From NCBI GenBank assembly GCA_963169105.1, contig OY720643.1:20928373-20992372 (forward strand): DNA of 64,000 nt, given 5' to 3'. This document shows, piece after piece, positions 49,701 to 61,551 of the stretch. A model generated the notes under the pieces. That model was given only the letters and a program-made list of their open reading frames with translations, was not told the DNA's origin and did not search any database. This DNA comes from Ceriagrion tenellum. Taxonomy: Eukaryota; Arthropoda; Insecta; Odonata; Coenagrionidae. A program made the translations under genes and the position numbers. The first letter of the stretch is position 1; the number at the start of each line of letters is the position of its first letter.

Positions 49701-52700
49701 CCAGAGAATCCAGTAAAGTTGGCTACCCTTTTTTGTGCGGTTCAGTGCTATTGTGTGTGGGGAAGAAGGTGGAGGGAAGCCCACATCATGCATCACAGCA
49801 ACAAACACGCAACTCTCCTCTTCTTTCCCGCACCGGAAGGACGGGAAGAGTAGAGTATCTGTGCTCCAACCCCGTCGCGGGCAAAGCGGAAACTACTGCC
49901 CCTCTCCTCTCTGAGAAGTCTCCCCCTTCACCTCAATGCCTATCTCGCCCCCACTGTAACCCAGACACGAGGGATTTGTGTGTGCAAGCCGTTAAGTAAT
50001 ATGCTGTGTGTGGGTGGTTGGGGGGCCGAGGTGGAGTGATATCTCGAGAGCCCGGCGGTCGTGAAGGAAGACGATAGACGTGGAAGAACAAGGAGGAGGG
50101 GCAATTCGTGTGCAGGGAAAGGAGGTTAGGGGTGAATTGCGGAGGGTGGGTTTCGCAGTCGTCGAGGGAGGGTGTGGGAAGGGTTGAATGGGGGGAGACA
50201 ACTTGACACGGCTGCGGGAACCGAGGAGGGAGGGCGTGAAGGCGTAATATTCCCAGAAGTACGACCGACGCTCCTCCGCCACACCAACTTCCTCACCTTC
50301 ACGTCCCTCAACACGCATTCTGCCCTTCAGCAGCCCTCACACGCCGACGAGCTCGTCCCACCGACCCGTTCCAACCCACATCCCTTCCATCAAATGGCTG
50401 GGCTCGGCTACGCTCCCGGCCTGGTGAAAGTGCGGTCGTGACGTGGGTATTCGTTCGAATAGCACGTATCGATGACACTTCCCGAGATTTTGATGCGGGA
50501 GTATGTATACTCAGGTGTTTTTTTTTACCCCTTTCCCTCCGGGGATATTTATACGAAATCTCCTCGCATCGAATCGCTCGTGAGTCAAACCCCCACCTTC
50601 CTCAACATGATTGTGGTGAGAGGTTATGGATATTGTCCATATGTCCGGGAACGGAGCTTCGAAAACTGCCCAAGGCATACTCATCAATAAATTCGGTCTA
50701 CCTGCCACATGCCTTGTGGTAAGGTTCCGTCTTTCATTCTTATTGCCATCTTGAGATCGAATTGGTAATTTTGAATCCCATAGAAGCCTTAGAATATGTG
50801 TGGTTTGAGTTTTTTCTAACACATTTATTTGTTATAACATGAAGAACAGCACCAAAACTTTTAAAATTGTCTTATATACTACATTAATAAAAGAAGTAAT
50901 GTACTAAAGACAAAGTAAGTAGGAATTGGCAGATTCACTGCCCAATTTTACATCACGACGGAGTTGAAGCGGGGAGTTAAGGAGAAAAGGTCAAATGAGA
51001 GATATATTGCTGCCAAGAAAAAAAGTCGGAGGAAATTAATTAAAGAGTGAACATTGGGACATCTGAATCTCGGAACGTGGGTGGGGTATGGTGTAACGAG
51101 GAGGAATATGGGTTGAGAAGAATGATGGACGGTCATTAAAATTTGACGGCTTTAATATTACTACATTGTAAATCCTCTCTCTCTCTACTGATCGATGCGA
51201 TCAGTGTGCATAAAACAAAATTACATGACGTTTTAGAAACGACACGACTCCAGGAAGAAATTAAAAATAAAATAATGCATGAAGTGCTTGACTGAAAAAT
51301 ATATGACAGATAGTCTTGGTATTTCCTTGGTTAAAGCGAACGGTGCCACATTAGAGAGTACTGTTTCCAAAGAATGATAGATTTGAAGAAGCTCAGAAAA
51401 AAGAAATGTTCACTCTAATCCAGAACGAGTGAATTTGACACCAATGGACTCGGAAGATAATTCTGTGGTTTACAACTCACTAGGGATATTTCGACCTCAT
51501 GACTTGTCTTTTTCTCATAAGTTTTTAATCATCTTGGAAATGTCTTTTAGTAGGAGGAAATCGCTAAGCCTTATTCTTGTTGATATTCTAAATCTTTGAC
51601 GGTCCGAAGATATTCTTTCCGGCCTTTTACTTTATACATATAGATTTCCAGTTTTTTGAGACTCTAAGGCTTTCACGTGCCCATATTGACGTGGTTCATA
51701 ACCAAAAATATTAACTAAGAATTCCAAAAATTTTGATTTGGTGGACCATGGAGTCCAGAAAATGATGTTATTTTCATTTCTTCAGTGTATGAAACTCTAC
51801 TATCCTTCGGATATACCGATATTTGATATCAGTAACTAGGCATGCTTTTTATTAATCTTAGTCCACCTTTGAAATACGACAACATCAAAAATCTTTACCT
51901 ATATATTATTTTAGAAGCGGAATGAGTGACCACTTAATAAAAAGTAAATATTTTGTTTATTCCTTTATGACAAGTATAAAGTAAGTTCATGCTCACTCAT
52001 TAAGTTATGAGTTAATTGTTATCGAAAACAACACTTCAACATTCATTTCACTCAACTCACAAACTCACTAACTTAGTGACGGATTTAGATGAGGATTGTA
52101 ATAACTTATAAGAGAGCTTGGTGCTAACATAAAACCTTGGCGCAATGTTAACACAAATCTTAGCTATAGGCAAGAAAATATTTTGAGCTGTAAGCTACTC
52201 GCTATTTAGAATTGGAATGACGCTCGAAAAAGCTTAGTCACCCTCATCTTGTATCCTAATAGCGTTTCACGATTAACGAGAAAACTGCTGAAAATCTCAC
52301 GTGCTCAGGTGTAGGAATTCCCCAGAATTCCCGAGTAACTTCAACGAAATGCCCTTTTCCGTCGAAGCAAGTGAAAAATCCTCAAGCATCAACTTGGAGG
52401 TAAAATAAATAGCACCGTGCTCCGGAGGCGGGTATTAAAAACCTAACCCCGCATCACTGAGGGAGCGTTCCTCTCCGCACGCCCCGACGGCCAAGGACGG
52501 CACTCAATCAAACTTACACTCCCTCGAAAAAATTGCCCCGTCCGAACGTCCCTGTACAGGCGTCCGTCCACCACACCCCCTCGGCGAGTTCATTTTCCTG
52601 CCCCAGATCCACGTCCTCCCATTAAAGGTCCAAAAACACCCTCTCCGCTTCACATAATCCGTATTTCTTTTTTTTTTTACCTTCTCGGAGCGCAACTCCA

Positions 52701-52929
52701 CCCGCCCCCTGAGCCAGGTAGGGTTACCAACCGTAAAGCCCGTTACACACGATACTTGATCCAGCACAAGTTCGAGGGTGTAGAACGGAAACAGAAACAA
52801 TCTTTATCTTTGTAGGAAAAATTCTCTTCAAATATATTTTTGAGGTGATTACGACCCTTGGGTAATTTTAATACAAAACATGTGGTGACTAAATTGACTA
52901 AAGAACACTCTTGGGCAAATACTATTCAT
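49701..52929. other. Non-coding DNA with GC-rich blocks
   Basis: GC-rich at about 49560-50460 and 52440-52770, AT-rich between. Frames in the GC-rich parts overlap on both strands and are unrecognised. CTGCCACATGCCTTGTGG near 50702 may be a last trace of a LINE-A stem-loop. Confidence 0.4.
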
Positions 52930-53010
52930 TTACATCTACGCAATCCCCAACGAACCACCTCACGGGTGTATGGTAGGGTGTGAGTTATCAACAAAATGCA
53001 TTACTCGATA
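52930..53010 (-). mobile_element. Degenerate LINE-A 3' end
   Basis: TTTACATCTACGCAATCCCC, AACGAACCACCTCACGGGTG, TATGGTAGGGTGTGAGTTAT aligns to the tail and stem-loop of LINE-A in minus orientation. Confidence 0.6.
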
Positions 53011-53884
53011 CATTTTTTTATTTAATGTCATTCCAGTTAATGAAGAATTAGCAAAAAATCTGCTAAAATTGGTCAGGAGGCGAAACTTTTCAAATACTTT
53101 ACAAGCTCCAATGGCGTTCTACTTCAAGACGGTTGGTTTCAATGTTTTAACATATTTAAAAATACAGTTAAAAACATTGACGCTATTACAACAATGAATC
53201 CGGTCGGTTTCACATTGGATGATGAATTACTTAATGTAATAGAATCAACTACGACTTTTGATTTCCTCAAATGACAGATGAAGTGTTTGAGACACCTTAG
53301 GGCATACATAATTAATCAGCCAGGACGGTGATGGGGACGTATGATCAGATGATAGTTCAAGTCGTTATTAGTAATTAACTAGTATTATTTGATTAGCTCG
53401 AATCAAAATTGCAGTGTTCAGGGAGCAAAATAGTGCAAAAAATCAGTCAGAACAGTTTGCAGGTATTGCGAAATTTAGTGGCACTCCACAAGGGATAGCT
53501 TGAGATTTGTGACGGCGAATTAAACGCTAATGAGATGTATGGGATAACAAAGGAACTCGGTTTTGGACCGTTAGATAGAGTCAAATCATTTTTATTCCTC
53601 CCCTCTTTCATGCTCTCCTCTTCTTAGCGTCATTTACTCCTACTGAGAGTGCCATCAAGTTTTGCTACTCCTATACTCGCTTCGTATTGTGAATCGAAGG
53701 CAGTTTGAATAGGACCACGCGATCAGTGTGCTTTCTCTGAATACCTGTGGACCTAGCAGTGCGGACCTGGTTGTGGCATTTTATTTTTACCTCCATCGAT
53801 GACCACGAGTTAATTTCTGGCGAGATGAACCTTGCCTTGGTATTTTAATTCTGGGAATTGTTATACGAGCATGTAGAAAACCAA
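53011..53884. other. AT-rich non-coding DNA
   Basis: Nothing recognised. Confidence 0.45.
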
Positions 53885-54080
53885 TTTCAGATGTAGATTG
53901 AAAACAGCGGAGGGCAGCTAGAAATATTAAAAATTGTTATGATAAACATAGTAGTGTTACAAAATTGTTGAGGGAATTAGGGTGGAAACCTTTATCCGAT
54001 CGAAGAAATATAGGCTAATATAAGGGACACAATAAGGGACCATAATAGTTGTGATAGATCAGTTCTAGGATACTGAATAG
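53885..54080 (+). pseudogene. LINE RT C-terminal fragment with internal deletion
   Basis: One plus frame gives RAARNIKNCYDKHSSVTKLL and RELGWKPLSDRRNIG, matching the LINE-A/B block RGARFVKRCYDK, SVSGLLEELGWESLSQRR. Directly after it, another frame gives TIRDHNSCDRS, which in the intact copy lies about 65 residues further on. The middle has been deleted. The extent is about 190 bp and no 3' UTR is evident. Confidence 0.75.
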
Positions 54081-54220
54081 GTTAAATAGGTTTTTTCAGT
54101 AGGGCTCAGTATCTTAACATGAATTGTAGTTACTAACTTCGCATGCAATCTCCGGCATGATATACTCCGGCATGTCTTAGTACCTTGTAGTGCTATTTAT
54201 CTGTCGCATTAGTAATACTA

Positions 54221-54940
54221 ACATCTACATCTACATAATACCTCGCGAGCCGCCGCTTGGGCGTGTGGCAGGGGGTGTTAGGTCACCAGCCGTGTAAAGG
54301 TGTAGGTTTTTTTCGTGATGAAATTGTGACATGTATTATGGGAGTGTATTTAGTGAAGCTCAATTTTTCTTGTGGTCGCTTATTGTTCGCGGAAAGAACG
54401 AGTTCTTGTACCTATCTGTTCGCAGTGTATCTCCCTTATTTTATTGCTCTTGTCACACCTTTTGTCACACCTTGCTCCTGTCACCAGTTTTTGTAAGTAT
54501 ATGTTCGGAAGAGTATCTCTCTTATTTTATCGCATCAGTTGGACCTAGAGATGTAGAGAGGAGTCATGATTATACTCTCTATGTCGCTCTGAAAAATATC
54601 AGTTCTAAATTTATCAAGCAAACTAAGCCTAGCGTGTAGCCTCCGAGTCTCTAGGGGCTCCCACCTCTATCCCTCTAAAAGTTTCGAGACACTTTATGTA
54701 CGATCGTAGCAGTTTTTAACGAAGCGCGCTGCTTTCCTTTGTATTTTATAAATTTTTTTGGTTAAACCTATTTGACCAGGGCCCAAAATGCTCGCGGCGT
54801 ATTCAAGGTGTGGCCTAACAACCAGTAGTTATATCTGGTGTGACCAGTAGTTATATCTGGAGATGAAAACCATGAAGTACGACTGAAGGCGAAAGTTCTA
54901 TTCAGTGAATCATCAAACCTAGTTTACGGCGTAGAAATAC
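54221..54940 (-). pseudogene. LINE-B RT C-terminus and 3' UTR
   Basis: On the minus strand, LRRKLGLMIH is followed by a frame shift, then VRPHLEYAASILGPGQIGLT, KKIYKIQRKAARFVKNCYDR and a stop. These are the thumb and C-terminal blocks of a LINE RT (compare VRPHLEYAVSVWDPYETG in LINE-A). The remainder is 3' UTR ending in ACACGGCTGGTG, a stem-loop CCCTGCCACACGCCC / GGCGGCTCGCGAGG, and a GATGTA tail at 54221-54237. An 18-base unit ACCAGTAGTTATATCTGG is tandemly repeated at 54821 and 54843. The 3' UTR differs from LINE-A, defining a second family with a similar terminus. Confidence 0.82.
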
Positions 54941-55164
54941 GAGATCCCACAGAGGAAAAATCATTCGCCTCGATCGGTACTCGAATACGTTTCCCTGGCT
55001 ATCGCATCCAGAGTTTCAGCCAATAAAGAGATCCGGGTTCGAGTCCTGGTCATATCGAACGGATTTTTCTTTGTGACATTTCTCATTATTGTGAACTTGC
55101 AGCCAACAAAGTGAGACCGTAAAATTTACACTTTCCGGCGTCACTTTGTGGAATTATTTTATAT
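54941..55164 (+). repeat. tRNA-like SINE fragment
   Basis: GGGTTCGAGTCCTGG contains a perfect pol III B box (55036-55046). The following ATCGAACGGATTTTTCTTTG, TGACATTTCT resembles the tail after the B box of the 20.8 kb SINE (GATTTTTTTCACTGTGA). The A box is poor. A SINE relic is the best explanation. Confidence 0.45.
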
Positions 55165-55260
55165 TCATCTACATCCACATCTACATATTACCCCGTGAGC
55201 CGCCACTTGGGCGTGTGGCAGGGGATGTTAGGTCATCAGCCGTGTAAAGGTAGGTATAAG
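55165..55260 (-). mobile_element. LINE-B 3' end, part separated by a LINE-A insertion
   Basis: The minus strand reads CTTTACACGGCTGATGACCT, then the stem-loop CCCTGCCACACGCCC to CACGGGG, and the GATGTGGATGTAGATG tail. It is the same sequence as the terminus at 54221-54300. Its upstream continuation is found at 57081-57490, beyond the inserted LINE-A. ATAAG at 55256-55260 is the probable left target duplication. Confidence 0.82.
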
Positions 55261-57080
55261 AAATTATTATAAATTGTCGTGAAATTATTATAAATTGTCG
55301 CGGCATAGAACAGCAGCTAAAAAATATTAACCCCAACAAATCCCCCGGTCCAGATCAAATACCTGCTCGCGTATATAAAACAATGGCATCAGACATAGCG
55401 CCTTACTTAGAATTAATATTTACCAAATCTTTAGTAGATCATGTAGTGCCTAAGGACTGGAGAGTAGCAAATGTCACACCTATATTCAAAAGCGGCGACA
55501 GGGAAGACCCTAGTAACTATAGGCCTATTTCTCTCACATCCATTTCCTGTAAGGTATTTGAACACATAATCGTAAGCTCCATTATGAGTCATTTAGATAG
55601 GGAGGAATTGTTAATAAATAACCAACACGGATTTCGAAAGGGTAGATCTTGTGAAACCCAATTGGCCCTCTTCGTTCATGACATCTTGCTCTCGGGTGAA
55701 AATAATGTCCAAGTTGACGCGATATTCCTCGATTTTAGGAAAGCTTTTGATAAGGTACCTCATGTTAAGTTGCTCTCAAAACTAGAAGCATATGGAATAG
55801 ATAAAAACATTATTAGTTGGATTAATCAATTCTTACATGGGCGGGAACAAAGGGTTGTCATAGACGGTATCATGTCAAACACAGTTAGCGTTACATCGGG
55901 TGTTCCTCAGGGAAGTGTAATTGGTCCACTTTTATTTCTCTTGTACATTAATGATATTAGTAACGTCGTTAAAAGTAAGCTTAGACTCTTCGCAGACGAC
56001 GCGGTTGTGTATAGGGATATTAACAATTCCGAAGATAGCGACTCGTTAACAATCGACCTACTTGCTATTCATGCTTGGTGCGAAAAGTGGCAGATGGAAC
56101 TAAACATAAAAAAGTGCGTAGCAGTCAGCTTTTGGAAAAAGAAAAATTGGCCATTTAGGGCATACAGAATTAAAAATACAGAAATTATTCACGCCGAGTC
56201 TGTTAAGTACTTAGGAGTCACAATTAGTCACGACCTATCTTGGGGAAAACATATTAGGGAAATATGCGGTCAAGCATATAGGAAGCTAGGCTTTATCAAG
56301 AGAGTACTCGGAAAATGTGATGAGAAAGTGAAAGAACGTTGTTATTTTTCAATCGTTAGGCCTCATCTGGAATATGCTGTTAGTGTATGGGATCCATACG
56401 AAACGGGCTTGATATCAGAGTTAGATCGCGTACATCGAAGAGGAGCTAGGTTTGTGAAACGATGCTACGATAAGTTGGCTAGTGTGTCTGGACTGTTAGA
56501 AGAATTAGGATGGGAATCGCTATCACAGCGTAGATTAAATTATAGGCTTAACCTCCTAAATAAATTTCAGGAAAATCATTTTACTGACGACGTAAAAAAC
56601 ATACTATTAACCCCTTCGTACTACGGCAGATTAGATCGCGCCAATAAAATTAGAGAGCTAGATTGTAGAACCGATAGGTATAAAATGTCATTTTTTCCGC
56701 GTACCATTCGGGACCATAACAGCTGTGATCGTCGTCATGAATAGTTCAAGTATTGACAATAGGCAGGCAGTTAATCTTTCTCATTATATTCTCCTCTTTC
56801 TTATTTATGCATGATGTAAATAATGATGTTCTTATTTATGCATGATATTTTGAATCTGTAGTAGTAGTCTTTGTATCCCTTGCATGTTAGAACGATTGGA
56901 GATACAATGTTTCTTGGGTATTAGATTTGTAATTGGCGCTTTGCATGTGTGGTACGCGGGTTTTTAATGTAATGTCGGTTTTCTACCATATCATTCATGC
57001 ATGCCTGGTGCGAAACACCCCCTGCCACACACCCTTTGGGTGGCTTGCAGGGTATGACGTAGATGTAGATGTAGATGTAG
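55261..57080 (+). mobile_element. LINE-A retrotransposon, 5'-truncated, inserted in LINE-B
   Basis: An 1820-bp non-LTR element with an open RT frame, a 3' UTR of about 330 bp, the stem-loop CCCTGCCACACACCC / GGGTGGCTTGCAGGG near 57020-57052 and a GATGTA repeat tail. ATAAG occurs directly before (55256-55260) and after it (57081-57085), a likely target duplication; LINE-B would read continuously without it. The first 42 bases are a 21-bp tandem repeat (AAATTATTATAAATTGTCGY, then G). The endonuclease half is missing, so it cannot move by itself. Confidence 0.88.
55263..56744 (+). CDS. LINE-A reverse transcriptase, N-terminally truncated
   Basis: The enzyme copies element RNA at a nicked chromosomal site (target-primed reverse transcription). 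The frame stays open from the insertion junction. The first ATG, at 55383, is internal to the domain, because SPGPDQIPARVYKTM just upstream is the conserved RT entry block. Counting from that ATG: NYRPISLTSISCKVFE (45-60), GFRKGRSCETQ (83-93), motif A FLDFRKAFDKVPH with catalytic D117, motif B SGVPQGSVIGP (172-182), motif C FADD (203-206), KYLGVTISHDLSWGKH and the VRPHLEYAVSVWDPYE thumb. It ends in CRTDRYKMSFFPRTIRDHN. All polymerase residues are present with no stop or frame shift. The apurinic-type endonuclease and ORF1 are absent, so it is an insertion fragment. The clade is Jockey/CR1-like; I cannot resolve it further. Confidence 0.93.
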   Translation: MIINCREIIINCRGIEQQLKNINPNKSPGPDQIPARVYKTMASDIAPYLELIFTKSLVDHVVPKDWRVANVTPIFKSGDREDPSNYRPISLTSISCKVFEHIIVSSIMSHLDREELLINNQHGFRKGRSCETQLALFVHDILLSGENNVQVDAIFLDFRKAFDKVPHVKLLSKLEAYGIDKNIISWINQFLHGREQRVVIDGIMSNTVSVTSGVPQGSVIGPLLFLLYINDISNVVKSKLRLFADDAVVYRDINNSEDSDSLTIDLLAIHAWCEKWQMELNIKKCVAVSFWKKKNWPFRAYRIKNTEIIHAESVKYLGVTISHDLSWGKHIREICGQAYRKLGFIKRVLGKCDEKVKERCYFSIVRPHLEYAVSVWDPYETGLISELDRVHRRGARFVKRCYDKLASVSGLLEELGWESLSQRRLNYRLNLLNKFQENHFTDDVKNILLTPSYYGRLDRANKIRELDCRTDRYKMSFFPRTIRDHNSCDRRHE

Positions 57081-57490
57081 ATAAGTTTTTTGGGGATGAA
57101 ATGGTGGCATGTATTATAAGAGTGTATTTAGTGGAGCTCAATTTTTATTTTGGTCGCTTATTGTTCGCGGAAAGAACGAGTTTTTGTAACTATCTATTCG
57201 GCAGCGTATCTCTCTTATTTTATCGCCTCTGTCTGACCTAGAGATGTAGTGAGGCGTCAGGGTAATATTCTGTGTCGCTCTGAAAAATAACAGTTCTGAA
57301 TTTATCAAACAAACTAAGCCAAGCATGTAGCCTCCGAGTCTCTAGGGGCACCCACCTTCATCCCTACAAAAGTTGTGAACACACTTGAAGCAGTTTTTAA
57401 CGAAGCGCGCCTCTTTCCTTTGTATTTTATTAATTTTTTTATTAAATCTATTTGACCAGGGTCTCAAATGCTCGCAGCGTATTCGAGGTG
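57081..57490 (-). pseudogene. LINE-B RT C-terminus and 3' UTR, interrupted
   Basis: On the minus strand from about 57490: KPHLEYAASI, a stop, DPGQIDLIKKLIKYK, then further down CLINSELLFFRATQN, YISRSDRGDKIREIRCRIDS and YKNSFFPRTISDQNKN. These follow the order of LINE RT C-terminal blocks, with stops and frame shifts. The 3' UTR begins at about 57170 and stops at the LINE-A insertion. The sequence resumes at 55260 and runs to the terminus at 55165. FFPRTISDQN is the family's variant of LINE-A FFPRTIRDHN. Confidence 0.82.
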
Positions 57491-59005
57491 TGGCTTATTT
57501 AATCCACATTGTAAATAAATATTGTACTTCTCCATAGTTATTTATTGTAATCATACTATGCGTTTGGCATATATCTGCATCTTCAGGTTCTGAGTGAAAA
57601 ATTTCCTTTCTCACGAGCCCCTAATCTATGTTCCCCTACCTTTCCTCTCAAAAATTTGTATGTCCTGCAACCCCCCTTCTTTGGGTAAGACTACTATCAA
57701 AACAATCAATAAATTAAAGAGAAATAATTGTACCTGAGTATGTAGCAAGCTTAAAAACGCATTGTACGATTACAATAAATAATTGTGGAAATGCACAATA
57801 CTTATTTTCAACATGGGTTAGAATAACTCCATAAAGGTTATACCGTGGTTGAACTCGGTATCCTCAAAATTTGCGTGGTAAATAATTATTATTAGCTTAT
57901 TGTTTATGAATCTGACATATTCCCGGAGGGGCATTTCTCCACCCGGATTCTCCGGTTTAAAATGCCTCAGTTGCCTACCTTGGAGCAAGAAAGGCAATCA
58001 TGCTTCCCCACCACTTCCACGATTCGCCTTTAGTGACTACCAAGCCACCACAACAGCTCTGGCGGGAAGATGCTGAGGGCATCCGGAGGACAAAAACCAT
58101 CGAAGCATGCCACCTCGCAGTCAAACCACCTTCTCTAAGACAACGGGAGTGGGAGGTAATCTCATTGTGGGGGGAGGGAAGGAGGGATGGTTGGTGGTGA
58201 GTGGCAGGGGTGGGGGAGAGTTTCTCAGAGCGAAGGAACAAAAAATAAGAAAGGAACATGAGAATGCTCCTTTTATGGCTCATCTCGTAACAATGAGCAA
58301 CCCCTCGAAGCTCCTCAAAAGAGGGACTCGGGTAATGCCTGGCTAATTTTCCTCTGAGCCCCCATCCTGCAGCGTGCGTTGAGACCAGGGAGGGGAAGTT
58401 AGGTAAGAATGCGCTCGGTTGAAGTAGGCATTGCGTCGTAGTAAGGGTACAGTTGGCAAGAATCAGTTAATACATGTAGACAGGAGATATTTGTTCTTTT
58501 CCCTAATATTAATCGTGTGTCTTCAATTTCTACTTTAATCATAGGGATCACACGATCCTTTTCCATGAGCCCTGGGTTAATTTCAATGCAGTCCCAATTA
58601 AAAGGCCAAAAGATTGATGTCAGTGCCCCATTCTGCTTTCCAAAGACATCTTCAATTGGTTAACCTCTCTTTAATACGACCATCTGGCTTCTATATTTAC
58701 TACAGTGATGAATTTTCGCTTTTTCATATTTATTTATAATTCACTTTAATAAATCTCACGGCCAAATACGTTGCAGAAAAATCGAAAGCAGGAACGAATT
58801 ATCGACTAGATATGTAATAATAACAGCTCTTCCCAAGGAATAACAACAGTATCTTGTAACAATAAACAAACATCCTAAGAGGTGGATTGCCATACATCGA
58901 AACAATTTGGAGGAGGGGTGTGTGAAAGAAATAAAGTAGTAAATAGAATGGATCGAATTCAGGGGCTCTTTCTAGCGTCGCAGTTTATGCTCTGAGTGAA
59001 GATAA
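57491..59005. other. Non-coding DNA with a GC-rich block
   Basis: About 57930-58440 is GC-rich with overlapping unrecognised frames on both strands. The rest is AT-rich with no feature. Confidence 0.4.
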
Positions 59006-59082
59006 ACCTACCCAGTAGGGACTCGAACCCGTTAACTTAAGCAGGAGAGGAGTCAACTTACGCTACCACTGAGGTCGACAAG
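59006..59082 (-). repeat. tRNA-like SINE head
   Basis: On the minus strand, TAGCGTAAGTTG (59054-59065) matches the A box at 11 of 12 positions and GGTTCGAGTCC (59019-59029) is a perfect B box. GGGTTCGAGTCCC is a good T arm. Acceptor ends do not pair well, so I read it as a SINE or decayed tRNA rather than a tRNA gene. Confidence 0.5.
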
Positions 59083-59107
59083 GATATCGGAATATGGTTA
59101 CCATTGA

Positions 59108-59172
59108 AAAGTTCTGCCACTACCGGGATTCTATCCGAAGGCTGGGCTCTCGGTAAGGGAGACCACCACGCC
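59108..59172 (-). repeat. Second tRNA-like unit next to the first
   Basis: The minus strand reads GGCGTGGTGGTCTCCCTTAC, CGAGAGCCC and GGATAGAATCCCGG. The last block differs from a B box at two positions. It has the spacing of a tRNA T arm and D arm, but no clean A box. With the unit at 59006-59082 it suggests a dimeric SINE. Confidence 0.4.
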
Positions 59173-61551
59173 AACTTACTATTTATTTTTCTGTATTTGC
59201 ACAATATTGTTTCCTTAAAATTTAATAAAAATCCAGAGCAGGAATCTAAAAGGTAGTTTTGGATCCATCCCTGGAAGCGGCATGAAGTAGATTCCTTTAA
59301 TTATTTTTCGTTCCCCATGTACAAAACCCTTTCCCAATAGTGGCGATTTATTTTAGAGGAAATCTTACATTCAGTTCCGGCCAAAGCTATTAACATGTTT
59401 AAGCAAACTTTTATGTGGCCACCCCTCCAAAGAATTTATTTATCGATTGCCAATTCTTAAGCAGCGTATTATTTAGTGGAATACCTAGGGGTTACAGAAC
59501 GATCCTCTTAACCCTGAAGTTCCCTCAAGAAAATCATTTTTTGATAGACATGTTTTGTCCAAGCTTGATAATCTTGCGAGGAAAAGTGGTCATACGGATC
59601 AGTGGATAGTGCCAGGTAAAAGTGCATGTCATCAAGCAACACAGGCTACCTGATTTTAACGCAATCTTAGAAAGGATTTAAAGGAACCACTCGTAGATGT
59701 TTCGTCCCCAAGGTTGATCAGAGTTCACAGTCGAAAGGTGATAAGGACTTCCAAGAGCCACTAGTCGTGAGGTTAAATCAAATAGAAATTGCATTGGGAA
59801 AAAAGATTACCTGGAACGGGAATGAAGCCACAGGCTTTGGGCATGCCGGAAGCCTAGTTATAGTGGTGGTCTATACATTGGCTATTATGATACATAAAAT
59901 TAGGTCGTTTTGGATAATGTGCATACTTGAACTTTGTAACATTTTCCGTTTTTCAAGTTTTCTGTATCCTTTTCCTTATCTTTTAATTCGCCACAGACTT
60001 GCTGCCCCTGCGACTGGCCGCCTATGGCTTTCGCCCAAGTTTTGTAAGCCCGTCAGTACCAACTATCCTATCACCCTCTCCGTATGACAATGCCTTCCTC
60101 ACCGACTGTGCCTTAAGAGTAATTTCCTATAGAAACTTTTTCGTGTACAAGACCCCAATTTTTATGTCTTGTGATCACGGGTTATTTAGTTCCCCGATCC
60201 CAAATACCGAAAACAATTCCCCCACCCACATCAGTGAACCTGCCAGTACCTATGCTAATTTTTCCGGTCGATTCTCCAGAAAAATTCTTCTTCTTTTACG
60301 GCGGTCCTCTTGCCAACCATTTCATCCCAAAATTCGGCGGAAGCTTTCAAGTTTTTCGGTGGTTTTGCACTTTTCCTCGAGTTTATTAAAGTCTTTAACT
60401 TTAAAGGGGCGGGAAGCACATACGCGGTCCGCAAGTGGCTTCAAAAGATAAGTGCACTCTTCCGGTGATTTCCGGGACGATATTTTTAATGGCCGCAAAG
60501 AGGAGGCCATCCCATTTTGGGCTCAAATCTTCATTTTTTTCCTTACGCCCAACATTAACGGCACGATTGTTTTTAGCGATTCTAGGGATCCCAATAACCG
60601 CTAGGATTTCACGCCCCTCACGATATCCCTCGAGCACGAAACCAGGCCCACTCCATTATTATGTAAATAGTGATTCAGCGTGGAGACAAGTCGGAGAAAT
60701 GTGGGTCAAATTATACTACCTTTGAGTCATTGTGGTGGCGGTAGGGAAAACAACCTATGCATTACGTTGATGTTTATCTGAGTCTCGAACGGCAGCCATT
60801 AGGACCTCGAATGTTATATTGTATTTCTGAGGACAAGCGTCATAATAAATTTGATAAGTAATCTTTTTGAATGACCCAATGAAATTGTTTTATTCATTCA
60901 TACTTATGAATTTATGAAAGTGAACCCATTTTTCGTTAGTTTACTTTCTTTTCATTGATGGTGGACCTTTATCATACTCAAAGTAGTAACTGCGAAAAGA
61001 TGTTCCGTCAAACATTTTGTCGATTTAAGATTAAAAATGGTGCGGAATACAACAATAATTTCCAGGTAACAAGGCTATATTAAGATCTAATCATTTTTTT
61101 CTTGGCAGTTCAAATATTAAACATGAATATATTTCTGTAGAAGAAACCTTGTGAAATGCTCGGAAAAATTGCAGCGCTGATTCTTTTCTTACTAGCGTAA
61201 TGTATTACTGTAGGTTGATTTTAAATGTATTTTTGCGTTTATACTAATCACGGGCGATTTTTTATACTGATAACGGAAGATGATTAATCAATACTTTTTT
61301 GCAATACAAATAGTTAACGGAAAAATTGATTATAATGTGTGAGACAAACAATTACAAAAAAAAAGAAATTTTAAATCATTTATTAATTACAAAAGACATG
61401 ATAACTTTTCAATATCATGTTTACATTATCAAAATTATTAGGTTATTTAGTTTATAACTTGACATTAAATAATATCACATACGTGTATATCTACTCTGTA
61501 ACTTTAAGAAGTTTTGCGAAATGGTTGCGACAATAAGAGGAAGTAGGTGCA
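59173..61551. other. Non-coding DNA with a GC-rich block
   Basis: About 59990-60660 is richer in G+C. A 150-codon plus frame (59999-60451) and other frames overlap there; none is recognised. The remainder is AT-rich with nothing to report. Confidence 0.4.

Noticed and set aside
59999..60451. 150-codon frame near 60 kb
   Set aside because: It overlaps several other frames in GC-richer DNA and shows no domain.
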